A stretch of DNA of 14,239 nt from Schleiferiaceae bacterium (GTDB taxonomy: Bacteria; Bacteroidota; Bacteroidia; Flavobacteriales; Schleiferiaceae). A model generated the notes under the pieces. It did no database searches and had not been told where the DNA came from. It saw only the letters and a program-made list of their open reading frames with translations. Each line of letters opens with the position of its first letter. The first letter of the stretch is position 1. Below are positions 1 through 7,077 of this stretch, in pieces. The stretch spans positions 1 to 14,239 of the forward strand of contig JALQUY010000029.1 in NCBI GenBank assembly GCA_023260615.1, written 5' to 3'. Both the position numbers and the translations under genes were made by a program.

Positions 1-1261
1 ATCGGCACCAATAGCCGTCGAGCTGGTGGTGGACGGTTCGAGCACCAATGAGGGATTCGTACACGTTGTTGGCGTTGCGGTACCACTGTTCGGCGTCCGA
101 AGCGGCCTCCGCTTGTTCCAGGGCGCGCTGCCGCTGCCAAGCGTGGTAGAGCCCCGCCACCGGGTTCCACCAAGACGCTTGGAGGGCGAGGGCGTGGTGC
201 TGGGCATGGGCGGCAGCGATGAAGGATTGCGCTTGGTAGCGGGCCTGCTGGGTGTTGGCCCAGTCCACCAGGGGCTGGTCACCGTCAAAGGCAAAGGGGT
301 CTTGAGCCAGGGTCATCCCTATCGAATCTGTAACCGTCATGGAATAGGCCGTCCGCCAAAAGACGGGTTCGTCTTCTACCCCGTAGACTTGAACGACGGG
401 CACGGAAGGGCTGCGTTGGCTGACCTTTTGGATGAGGGGATTTTGGGGGTGGAGTTCGGCCGTGATGGGCCGATTAAACTTCCCTAAAGCAAAGGGGACC
501 ACGAGGTTGCTGGCAGCCGCACACTGGGTATTCAAAGTTTGCTGCAGCAAGGGGTCCAAGTTTTCAAACCAGCGCAAAGGCGGCAGATACGCCGGCATCC
601 AGAGCACAGGATGGCTCAACACGCTGCAGGCATCGGAGACAAAGGTGGCCGCTCCGTTTTGGCCCCATGGACTCAATACAAAAGGGGCATGGGATCCTTC
701 CACGGCGGAACCAATCAGGACCATGCCGCCAACAGGCCGGTCGAAGAGGGAGGAATCCGCGTACAAGCTGTCCAAGACCAGCGCCTCCAAGCCCCCTAAA
801 GAGTGGGCGATGAGGATGTGGTTTTCGGGGTCAATTTGATGCATTTGCTGGGCCAGCCAGGCCTGGGACTGCAGGTGCTGGTCGATGTCCAGGGCCCCAT
901 CCATTAAGCTTCCGTTCTGGGAATAGGTGGGCGGGCTATCGTAGACAACGTCACGTGCAGGATACAGGGGTGCTCCTCCCAGGGCGGTTCGACTGGCCAC
1001 GAGGTTCCAGTTTTCCGGAGAACCCCCCAGGCCGTGGATATAGAAGAGGATGCGCTGCCCGGATGTGACTGTTTTTGCGGCAAAGTGAAGGGAGCCGTTC
1101 GGGGGTAAAAAATCGGGAACCTCCACAGCGAACGCCGAGTCGGGCAGGCTGAAGACGGTGCAAGGCTGTGCATAGACGCCGGTGGTCAAGAGGCCAATGA
1201 GCAAAGCGATTAAGGCCAGGGTGGCCACCATGGAGGCTTGGTGCGTAGTGGGTTTTGCCAT
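1..1261 (-). CDS. Exported alpha/beta-hydrolase (lipase/esterase-like), partial
   Basis: The frame is open for 420 codons from the ATG at 1259-1261 to the window edge, so the C-terminus is missing. Residues 1-31 look like a signal peptide: a hydrophobic run around residues 12-30, then VYA|QP as a plausible cleavage site. The mature part has an oxyanion-type HGLGG at 76-80 and a nucleophile elbow AHSLGG at 152-157 with Ser154, which is the alpha/beta-hydrolase plan. GVEDEP at 294-299 could carry the acidic residue (Asp297); the catalytic His is not certain, with HH at 355-356 one option. The family hydrolyses ester or amide bonds, but the substrate cannot be told. At least 120 residues follow the likely hydrolase core, so a C-terminal extension exists, possibly ending in a T9SS tail outside the window. 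The gene starts 11 bases after the stop of the upstream minus-strand gene, so the two are probably co-transcribed. The coding call is strong and the specific function weak. Confidence 0.85.
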   Translation of the reverse strand, partial: MAKPTTHQASMVATLALIALLIGLLTTGVYAQPCTVFSLPDSAFAVEVPDFLPPNGSLHFAAKTVTSGQRILFYIHGLGGSPENWNLVASRTALGGAPLYPARDVVYDSPPTYSQNGSLMDGALDIDQHLQSQAWLAQQMHQIDPENHILIAHSLGGLEALVLDSLYADSSLFDRPVGGMVLIGSAVEGSHAPFVLSPWGQNGAATFVSDACSVLSHPVLWMPAYLPPLRWFENLDPLLQQTLNTQCAAASNLVVPFALGKFNRPITAELHPQNPLIQKVSQRSPSVPVVQVYGVEDEPVFWRTAYSMTVTDSIGMTLAQDPFAFDGDQPLVDWANTQQARYQAQSFIAAAHAQHHALALQASWWNPVAGLYHAWQRQRALEQAEAASDAEQWYRNANNVYESLIGARTVHHQLDGYWCR

Positions 1262-1272
1262 CGTTGAGTAGG

Positions 1273-2256
1273 TTAGAGTTGAACAAACGGTGCTTGGAGG
1301 GAAAAGGGCCCAAAGTGGAGGACGGCCGTGTAGCGGCCTGGAGCCAGGGTGGGCTGAACATACAGGGGCAGGGGTCCGGTCTCCTCCAGGGCCCAGGCCA
1401 CTCGGCCTTGGACATCCCGGAATTCCAAGGACGAAGGCTGGAGGGCGCGCCCATCGCTCAAGGCGATCCAGACCTCCCCGAGGTCGTGGGGGTTGGGGGA
1501 GAGCTGGAGTTCGGCTTCGGTAGCCTGCTCCCCGTCAAACCCGTCCAAAGGAGAGCGCAGCACCCAGGTCCAATCCTGAGCGCAAGCACCCGAGCTGAGT
1601 ATTCGGGGTTGGACGCGCTCTTCCACGTGGATGTACCAGGCAGCCCCGAGCGGCGCAAATTCCCAGCGCTCCACGCGGCCGTCCCCATGCGCCCAGGTCC
1701 ATTCGGGCGGATTGGCTTGCGCGGTCATCGTCCAGCCTTCCCCGGCTTCCCAGGACCACCGGCCATCCCCCACCTGAAGAGCCCCCAACGCGGCCAGCTC
1801 TTCGGCGCTCGGGAGAATCTGGGACACCCGGGGCAACGATAGGGACTCTGGGAAGACTAGGGACTCGGGCGCTTCTTCGGGCGAGAGGTCGACCCATTCG
1901 CCCCGCTGCATCCAGGAGATCCCGCTAGGGCTCCAGCGCAGGCGCTGCAGGGGCTGGCGCCAGGCGTCGTGAGGGTCGATGGATTCCTGAAAATGCCATT
2001 CCAGGGTGGGCTGCGCCCCTTGGTCGTACCACTGGCGCAGGACGGACTGGAAGCGCGGCAAGAGGGCTTCGGATTCCGAGGCGCTGAGCCCGGCGGTGTC
2101 GCTGAGTTCGGGCAATCGGCAAACCGTCCAATGCTGCTCTTGGCATTGAAAAAAGTAGGGGGCGGTCTGGGCCCAGAGGGGGCCAAACGCGAGCGAAGTC
2201 CAACAGCTCCACCAGAGCCGCCAAACTTTTACGAAGGGAAAAGGTTGTATGTGCAT
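1273..2256 (-). CDS. Trp-rich secreted protein with T9SS-type C-terminal sorting domain
   Basis: This 327-residue protein begins with a likely signal peptide (residues 1-29, ending PLWA|Q). Its last ~78 residues read like a type A sorting domain of the Bacteroidota type IX secretion system: LSPNP at 252-256, beta strands, a DVQGRV segment at 281-286, then LAPGRYTAVLHF at 304-315 and a short hydrophobic end. The tail is known in this family to carry proteins across the outer membrane and to be cleaved. The middle (about 35-245) matches nothing I recognise. It is unusually rich in tryptophan: 23 Trp in 327 residues, many in W-x-W pairs such as WSW at 167-169 and WTW at 186-188 and 229-231. That suggests beta-sheet or ligand-binding surfaces, but this is inference. 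It is transcribed ahead of the alpha/beta-hydrolase gene, so the pair may act together outside the cell. The start is the first ATG giving a full signal peptide. Confidence 0.8.
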   Translation of the reverse strand: MHIQPFPFVKVWRLWWSCWTSLAFGPLWAQTAPYFFQCQEQHWTVCRLPELSDTAGLSASESEALLPRFQSVLRQWYDQGAQPTLEWHFQESIDPHDAWRQPLQRLRWSPSGISWMQRGEWVDLSPEEAPESLVFPESLSLPRVSQILPSAEELAALGALQVGDGRWSWEAGEGWTMTAQANPPEWTWAHGDGRVERWEFAPLGAAWYIHVEERVQPRILSSGACAQDWTWVLRSPLDGFDGEQATEAELQLSPNPHDLGEVWIALSDGRALQPSSLEFRDVQGRVAWALEETGPLPLYVQPTLAPGRYTAVLHFGPFSLQAPFVQL

Positions 2257-2260
2257 GGGG

Positions 2261-2268
2261 CGAAAGTG
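2261..2268 (-). promoter_or_regulatory. Weak -7-like box before the T9SS-tail gene
   Basis: On the minus strand the bases read CACTTTCG, which resembles the Bacteroidota TAnnTTTG box with two mismatches. Four bases separate it from the ATG. It sits inside a short inverted repeat (GGGGC at 2257-2261 with GCCCC at 2268-2272), so it could instead be part of an RNA hairpin at the start codon. There is no clear -33 TTTG at the usual distance. Confidence 0.2.
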
Positions 2269-2323
2269 CCCCGATCGGTTCAGGCCTATCCGAAATCAAA
2301 CGCCTGTATCCGTTTAAATTTCG

Positions 2324-2331
2324 GACTTTTG
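2324..2331 (+). promoter_or_regulatory. Possible -7 promoter box of the suf cluster
   Basis: GACTTTTG differs from the Bacteroidota TAnnTTTG consensus at one base and lies 20 bases before the sufS ATG. The surrounding 2300-2330 stretch is AT-rich in a GC-rich region and sits between two divergent genes, where a promoter is expected. No good -33 TTTG is visible, so the exact site is uncertain. Confidence 0.3.
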
Positions 2332-2351
2332 CAGTTCCCAACACGCCCCGT

Positions 2352-3563
2352 ATGCTCTCAGACCAGATTCGCGCCGACTTCCCCATCCTCACCCGCCAGG
2401 TGCATGGAAAGCCGTTGGTGTATTTGGACAACGCGGCTACGACGCAAAAGCCGCAGGCCGTCATCGACGCCATTGTGCACTTCTACAGCCACTACAACAG
2501 CAATGTGCACCGCGGCGTGCACCAGCTCAGTCAGGAGGCGACGGATGCGTTTGAGGCGGTTCGGACCCAGCTGCAGGGCCACTTGAACGCGGCGCATGTC
2601 CATGAAGTGATTTTCACCAAGGGCACAACGGACAGTTTGAATTTGGTGGCCCACGGCTTTCGGAGCCTACTCCAACCCGGGGACGAAATCATCGTTTCGC
2701 AGTTGGAGCACCACAGCAACCTCGTGCCCTGGCACATGCTGGCTGAGCGGACGGGGGCTCTTTTGCGCTACATCCCCATGAACGGCCAAGGCGAATTGGA
2801 CCAAAGCGTCTATGAAAGCCTTCTCAACGCGCGCACCAAAGTGGTCGCCTTCAACCACATCTCCAACGCATTGGGCACCATCAACCCCGTGAAGGAAATG
2901 GCGGCCAAGGCCCATGCCGTGGGCGCGGCGGTGGTCGTGGACGGGGCACAGGCCTTGCCCCACGCCGCGGTGGACGTGCAGGATTTGGACGTGGATTTTT
3001 ACAGCGGTTCGGCCCACAAGATGTACGGCCCCACGGGCGTTGGCCTCTTGTACGGAAAGACCGAATGGCTGGAAAAATTGCCCCCCTACCAAGGCGGCGG
3101 CGAAATGATTCAGGACGTCGAAATGACCTCGAGCACGTACGCAGGCTTGCCCCACAAGTTTGAGGCGGGCACGCCCAACATCGAAGCGGTGATCGCTTGG
3201 GGCGCGGCGTTGACCTGGATGCAGCAGGTGGGCGTGGCAAACATCCAGGCGCACGAAGACGAACTGCTCGCCTACGGAACGGCCCTCTTGGAGGCCATTC
3301 CCGGCGTGAAGATCTACGGCAAGGCCCAGCAGAAGGCCGCGGTTTTGAGCTTCAATGTGACCGGCGTGCATCCCTACGATGTGGGCACGCTTTTAGACCA
3401 AATGGGCATTGCGGTCCGAACGGGCCAACACTGCACCCAGCCCATCATGGACTGCTTCGGGGTCCCGGGTACCATTCGGGCCAGCCTCGCCGCCTACACG
3501 AGCAAAGAAGATTTAGACCATTTGGCACGTGCTTTGGAACGCGCCATTGCCTTACTCGCATAA
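2352..3563 (+). CDS. sufS: Cysteine desulfurase SufS (PLP-dependent)
   Basis: SufS takes sulfur from L-cysteine as an enzyme-bound persulfide and releases alanine, feeding cytosolic Fe-S cluster assembly. The 403-residue length is normal for the family. Visible signatures: LDNAATTQKP at 25-34; the His pair in LEHHSN at 118-123; VVDGAQ at 195-200, with Asp197 and Gln200 contacting the cofactor; SAHKMYGPTG at 220-229, where Lys223 should hold the PLP; and RTGQHCTQP at 356-364 with the persulfide-forming Cys361. The RTGxHC motif identifies the SufS branch rather than the IscS/NifS branch. The start gives the family's usual N-terminus (SDQIRADFPIL). It is the first gene of a six-gene plus-strand cluster, and sufE follows three bases after its stop. 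The sufBCD genes are not upstream, where two divergent minus-strand genes lie instead. The identification is secure. Confidence 0.97.
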   Translation: MLSDQIRADFPILTRQVHGKPLVYLDNAATTQKPQAVIDAIVHFYSHYNSNVHRGVHQLSQEATDAFEAVRTQLQGHLNAAHVHEVIFTKGTTDSLNLVAHGFRSLLQPGDEIIVSQLEHHSNLVPWHMLAERTGALLRYIPMNGQGELDQSVYESLLNARTKVVAFNHISNALGTINPVKEMAAKAHAVGAAVVVDGAQALPHAAVDVQDLDVDFYSGSAHKMYGPTGVGLLYGKTEWLEKLPPYQGGGEMIQDVEMTSSTYAGLPHKFEAGTPNIEAVIAWGAALTWMQQVGVANIQAHEDELLAYGTALLEAIPGVKIYGKAQQKAAVLSFNVTGVHPYDVGTLLDQMGIAVRTGQHCTQPIMDCFGVPGTIRASLAAYTSKEDLDHLARALERAIALLA

Positions 3564-3566
3564 CCT

Positions 3567-3992
3567 ATGGAAAGCATCGCGGCGCGGGAAGCCGACATCA
3601 TTGAAGAGTTCAGCTTTTTTGAAGACTGGATGGAAAAGTACGAGCACATCATTGCCCTAGGCAAGGAGCTCGCGCCCATGTCGGAGGCCCACAAGGTGGA
3701 CGACAACAAGATCAAAGGCTGCCAAAGCCAAGTCTGGGTGCACGCCCAGGATAGCGGCGAGGGCATTGCGTTTGAGGCGGATTCGGACGCCATCATCACC
3801 CGCGGTATGGTCGCGCTGCTGCTTCGCGTCGTACAGGGCCAAACGCCGGCCGCCATTGCGCAGTACGACTTTAGCTTTTTGGAAAAAATTGGGCTCACCG
3901 CCCACCTGTCGCCTTCGCGCGCCAATGGATTGCTCAGCATGGTAAAACAAATTCGCCTGTACGGCGTTGCTTTTCAAGCGAAAAGAGGATGA
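3567..3992 (+). CDS. sufE: Sulfur acceptor protein SufE
   Basis: SufE accepts the persulfide sulfur from SufS and passes it to the Fe-S scaffold, which also speeds up the desulfurase. The 141-residue size is typical. The motif IKGCQSQVW at 49-57 holds the acceptor Cys52 and is the family hallmark. RGMVALLLRVVQGQTP at 79-94 and the late LSPSRANGL at 117-125 also fit SufE. Translation starts three bases after the sufS stop, and the stop overlaps the next gene (ATGA), so the three genes almost surely share one mRNA. Nothing unusual is seen in the protein. Confidence 0.96.
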   Translation: MESIAAREADIIEEFSFFEDWMEKYEHIIALGKELAPMSEAHKVDDNKIKGCQSQVWVHAQDSGEGIAFEADSDAIITRGMVALLLRVVQGQTPAAIAQYDFSFLEKIGLTAHLSPSRANGLLSMVKQIRLYGVAFQAKRG

Positions 3993-4309
3993 ACGACGAA
4001 CAAATGCAAGCGCTTGGGGAACAAGCGGTCGATGTGCTTCGCACCATTTTTGACCCGGAAATCCCCGTGGACATTTACGAGTTGGGCCTCATCTATGACG
4101 TACAGGTCAGCGAAGACGGCGACATCCATATTCTCATGACCCTTACCTCTCCCAACTGCCCCGTGGCGGAAACGCTGCCCGTGGAAGTGAAGGAGAAAGT
4201 TCGGAGCCTTCCGGACGCCAAAGAAGTGGAAGTAGAAATCACGTTTGACCCGCCCTGGACTAAAGACATGATGAGCGAGGCGGCCAGACTGGAATTAGGA
4301 ATGTTATGA
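3989..4309 (+). CDS. sufT: SufT-like DUF59 (MIP18 family) Fe-S assembly protein
   Basis: This 106-residue protein belongs to the DUF59/MIP18 family, whose members help mature Fe-S proteins (SufT in bacteria, CIA2 in eukaryotes, PaaD in phenylacetate oxidation). The signature is clear: DPEIPVDIYELGLIY at 22-36, then MTLTSPNCPVAE at 50-61 with the conserved Cys57, and FDPPWTKDMMSE at 86-97 near the C-terminus. It is the DUF59 domain alone, with no ParA/Mrp ATPase fused. It overlaps sufE by four bases and the HMG-CoA synthase gene by four bases at its other end. The placement after sufS and sufE makes a general Fe-S role more likely than a PaaD role. The family call is strong; the symbol sufT rests on context. 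Confidence 0.9.
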   Translation: MNDEQMQALGEQAVDVLRTIFDPEIPVDIYELGLIYDVQVSEDGDIHILMTLTSPNCPVAETLPVEVKEKVRSLPDAKEVEVEITFDPPWTKDMMSEAARLELGML

Positions 4310-5757
4310 GCACCCCCCAAAAGGGCATTGACGCCCTTCATTTTGCCCTCCCACGCCTGACCCTCCCCATTGAGGATTTGGCGGTTGCGCGCGGTATCGA
4401 GCCCGAAAAACTGCGCTTTGGCCTGGGCCTAGAGTGCATGGCGGTTTGCGACATCGACGAAGATGTGGTGACCCTGGCCGCGGAAGCTGCGTGGAATTTG
4501 ATCCAGCGCGAAGGCCTCAAGCCCGCCGAGCTGGGCCGTTTGTACTTGGGCACCGAGTCGGCCGTGGATGCGGCTAAGCCCTCTGCCACCTACGTGATGG
4601 GGATTTTGGAGAAGCGTTTGGAGGCCAAATACGGCCCGCGCGCCCTTCGCCACTGCGATGCCTTGGACATGACCTTTGCCTGTGTGGGTGGGGTGGATGC
4701 CCTGCACAACTCCTTGGATTGGGTGGGTGCGGGTTCGGACCGAAAAGCCCTTGTCATCGCCGCTGACGTCGCCAAATACGCCCCGGGCAGCCCGGGCGAA
4801 TACACGCAAGGCGCTGGCGCTGTGGCTATGCTCGTCACGGAAAATCCGCGAATCCTGGCGTTTGAGCCCGAATTTGGGGTCGCGGTCGAAAGCGTAAGCG
4901 ACTTCTTCAAGCCGCGCCGCAGCTTTGTCAAGTCCGAACTTCTTCAACAAGCCGCTGCCCTTTTGGGCCAGACCCTTAGCGATGCCGATGCGGCTTCGCT
5001 CTGTGCCTCCGCTACAGAAGGCTTTTGGGGCACCCCCGAACAGCACATCGATCAATTTTTGGAGCACCCCATTTTTGACGGTCCCTATTCCAACGATTGC
5101 TACGTGGCCCGCGTTCGCGAGGCCCTGGACGCCTACCAAGAGCAATCCGGCAAGCTCGTTTTGCGCGATTGGGACGCCATGGTCTTTCACTTGCCTTACG
5201 CCTTCCAAGGGCGTCGCATGTGGGCAGAAATTGCATTGGAACTCGTTCGCCGCGCCGAACGCCTCCACGAAATTGAAGCAGCTGTCGGCCAAACGGAAGA
5301 CGAAGTCGGTGGCGCCTCCTACCTGGCCAAACTGTGGTCCAAGACCCCTCATTACAAAGCCTACGTCAAGGCCTACATCACGCCGGGCGAGCGCGCTTCG
5401 CAGCAAATCGGCAACATGTACACGGCGTCCATCTTTATGGCCCTTTTGAGCACCTTGGTGGATTCACGCATCCAGGGCATTGACATTTCGGGTCGCCGCA
5501 TTGGCTTCTTGTCCTACGGTTCGGGATCCAAATCCAAAGTCTTCTCCGGCATCGTTCAGCCGAATTACTTGGAGCACTTGGAAGGCGTTCGGCCCTTTGA
5601 CCACTTGGAAAGCCGAACGCAGATCGACTTCGCGACCTACGAAAAGTTGCACCAGCGCGCCCTGACCGCCCCGGTCTCCACCCCCAGCGGAGTGGGACTG
5701 GCCTCCATTGGCACCGAAGGCGTTCAGCTGGGCTACCGCTCCTACGACATCGCGTAA
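4306..5757 (+). CDS. mvaS: Hydroxymethylglutaryl-CoA synthase
   Basis: The enzyme joins acetyl-CoA and acetoacetyl-CoA to HMG-CoA, the first committed step of the mevalonate pathway to isoprenoids such as menaquinone side chains and carotenoids. At 483 residues it is longer than the ~390 of Gram-positive MvaS and close to the eukaryotic size. The catalytic set can be placed: Glu84 in LGTES (81-85), Cys126 in FACVGG (124-129) and His295 in VFHLPYAF (293-300). SDFFKPR at 198-204, IGNMYTASIF at 368-377 and the FLSYGSGSKSKVFS segment at 401-414 match the eukaryote-like branch. The usual Tyr after the catalytic Cys (CYGG) is Val here. The start overlaps the stop of the DUF59 gene as ATGA, suggesting translational coupling to the Suf genes. 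A polyketide-type HMG synthase is the main alternative, but no polyketide genes are nearby. Confidence 0.92.
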   Translation: MSTPQKGIDALHFALPRLTLPIEDLAVARGIEPEKLRFGLGLECMAVCDIDEDVVTLAAEAAWNLIQREGLKPAELGRLYLGTESAVDAAKPSATYVMGILEKRLEAKYGPRALRHCDALDMTFACVGGVDALHNSLDWVGAGSDRKALVIAADVAKYAPGSPGEYTQGAGAVAMLVTENPRILAFEPEFGVAVESVSDFFKPRRSFVKSELLQQAAALLGQTLSDADAASLCASATEGFWGTPEQHIDQFLEHPIFDGPYSNDCYVARVREALDAYQEQSGKLVLRDWDAMVFHLPYAFQGRRMWAEIALELVRRAERLHEIEAAVGQTEDEVGGASYLAKLWSKTPHYKAYVKAYITPGERASQQIGNMYTASIFMALLSTLVDSRIQGIDISGRRIGFLSYGSGSKSKVFSGIVQPNYLEHLEGVRPFDHLESRTQIDFATYEKLHQRALTAPVSTPSGVGLASIGTEGVQLGYRSYDIA

Positions 5758-5766
5758 CTTTCCCCC

Positions 5767-6270
5767 ATGGAAGGAGAGATCAGAAACCGCGTTGCCGAAA
5801 ATGAAAGCCTCGTCGTCTTTGACTTGGAGGACTACTTTCCGCCCGTCGGCGTCAAAACCCTCGACCTCGCGCCCCTCGCCGCCAACGGAATCATCCGCGA
5901 GTCCGAAGCGCGCGACTTCATCAGCCGCTTGAATCCCGACGATTTTGCGGACGCCGTGGTCGCCGTTCAACTCGATGCGGACACCATCATCCCACAGTGG
6001 ATTTGGCCCATGGCCGCCGCCCAACTGGCCGAAGATGCCCTGTACATCGGCGCCGGCAGTGAAGCGGACGTCCTCAGCCAGTACTACGCCCAACGCTTGA
6101 GCCGCCTCGACTGGTCCGCCTACGCGAACAAAAAAGTGCTCTTAAAGGGCTGCGGTCAGTATCCCGTGCCCCCGTCTGCCTATGTCCAGGCCGCCATGCA
6201 CCTCCGCTTGAGTGCCCAAAAACTCATGTACGGCGAAGCCTGCAGCAACGTCCCCATTTACCGAGGTTAA
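5767..6270 (+). CDS. DUF2480 family protein
   Basis: This 167-residue soluble protein matches my memory of DUF2480, a family of unknown function common in Bacteroidota and often found near suf genes. Supporting features: an N-terminal segment with VFDLEDYFP at 17-25, QWIWPM at 77-82, LLKGCGQYPVP at 125-135 with Cys129, and the end MYGEACSNVPIYRG at 154-167 with Cys159. The two Cys-containing motifs are the most conserved-looking parts and could bind a metal or cluster, but that is inference. There is no signal peptide or membrane segment. It starts nine bases after the HMG-CoA synthase stop and ends nine bases before the DUF3050 gene. Its place in the Suf cluster suggests an accessory role in Fe-S assembly or in a protein that depends on it. 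Confidence 0.85.
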   Translation: MEGEIRNRVAENESLVVFDLEDYFPPVGVKTLDLAPLAANGIIRESEARDFISRLNPDDFADAVVAVQLDADTIIPQWIWPMAAAQLAEDALYIGAGSEADVLSQYYAQRLSRLDWSAYANKKVLLKGCGQYPVPPSAYVQAAMHLRLSAQKLMYGEACSNVPIYRG

Positions 6271-6275
6271 TTTTG
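6268..6275 (+). promoter_or_regulatory. TAnnTTTG box overlapping the DUF2480 stop codon
   Basis: TAATTTTG matches the Bacteroidota -7 box fully. Its first three bases are the TAA stop of the DUF2480 gene, and the DUF3050 ATG lies four bases after it. A similar box with one mismatch, TAACTTTC at 5755-5762, overlaps the HMG-CoA synthase stop at the same distance from the DUF2480 ATG. If active, these would be internal promoters giving nearly leaderless mRNAs. No -33 element is seen, so chance is possible. Confidence 0.3.
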
Positions 6276-6279
6276 CCCC

Positions 6280-7077
6280 ATGGAAGCTCCCACGAAGAAG
6301 ACCGATTTCAGAATTCTCAGCCTACACCGCCGCATCGAAGCGCAGCGCGACGCCATCCTCAACCACGCGCTCTACCCCAAGATGCAGTCGCTCAAGGAGG
6401 TGCGCATCTTTATGGAGCACCACATCTACGCCGTTTGGGACTTCATGAGTCTGCTCAAGACCCTTCAGCGGGAGCTGACGTCCGTGGATACGGCGTGGGT
6501 GCCCACGGAGGACCGCGCGAGCCGAAAGCTCATCAACGAAATCGTCGTCGCGGAAGAAAGTGACGTCGACCTCAACGGCGAGCCCGCTAGCCACTACGAA
6601 CTCTACCTGGACGCCATGCGTCAGGTGGGGGCTGAAACTCGGCCGATCATTCGGTTCGTCCAAACGCTTCAACGCGGCTACAAACCCAAGGAAATCCTCC
6701 GCTTCAACATCGCCGAAGTCGACGAAGACTGTCTCGAATTCCTCAAAGCCACCCACGCCATCATCAAGCGCGGCAAACTGCACGAAATCGCAGCCGCCTT
6801 CACCTTTGGCCGCGAAGACCTCATTCCCGACATGTTTACGGCCCTCATCAAAAAGCTCTACAAGGACAACCCCGAGGAGCTGAGCGCCTTTGTCTACTAC
6901 CTCGACCGCCACATTGAACTCGACGGCGACGAGCACGGCCCCATGGCGATCCAAATGATGCACCACCTCTGCAAGGAAGACGACCAAAAATGGTTGGAAG
7001 CCGAAGAAGCTTGCGTCGAAGCCCTCGAAGCGCGCCTAAAACTTTGGGATGCTATAAGCGAGAAGCTAGGTAGCTAG
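6280..7077 (+). CDS. DUF3050 family protein, heme-oxygenase-like fold predicted
   Basis: The 265-residue protein fits DUF3050, a helical family of unknown function that I place by its MEHHIYAVWDFMSLLKTLQ segment (45-63). The protein is nearly all alpha-helix in appearance and has no signal peptide. Possible metal ligands appear in order: Glu46/His47/His48, Glu92 or Glu93 with His105, Glu169 in KLHEIAAAF, and His211, Asp215 and His219 in HIELDGDEHGP. An H-x3-D-x3-H spacing in the last helix recalls heme-oxygenase-like di-iron oxidases and oxygenases (for example the CADD and UndA group); this is inference from spacing, not a proven match. It is the last gene of the Suf cluster, nine bases after the DUF2480 gene. 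An iron enzyme here would make sense as a client of the pathway. No strong terminator follows it. Confidence 0.75.
   Translation: MEAPTKKTDFRILSLHRRIEAQRDAILNHALYPKMQSLKEVRIFMEHHIYAVWDFMSLLKTLQRELTSVDTAWVPTEDRASRKLINEIVVAEESDVDLNGEPASHYELYLDAMRQVGAETRPIIRFVQTLQRGYKPKEILRFNIAEVDEDCLEFLKATHAIIKRGKLHEIAAAFTFGREDLIPDMFTALIKKLYKDNPEELSAFVYYLDRHIELDGDEHGPMAIQMMHHLCKEDDQKWLEAEEACVEALEARLKLWDAISEKLGS

Noticed and set aside
26..839. Plus-strand open frames (26-487, 432-839)
   Set aside because: They overlap the minus-strand alpha/beta-hydrolase frame, which has a signal peptide and catalytic motifs. The plus-strand products have no recognisable features.
4429..5406. Long open frame (325 codons) on the minus strand opposite HMG-CoA synthase
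   Set aside because: It lies wholly inside a well-identified gene, matches no family, and long antisense frames are expected in GC-rich coding sequence. The same applies to 2667-3371, 6322-6987, 7586-8380 and 12709-13644 on the minus strand.
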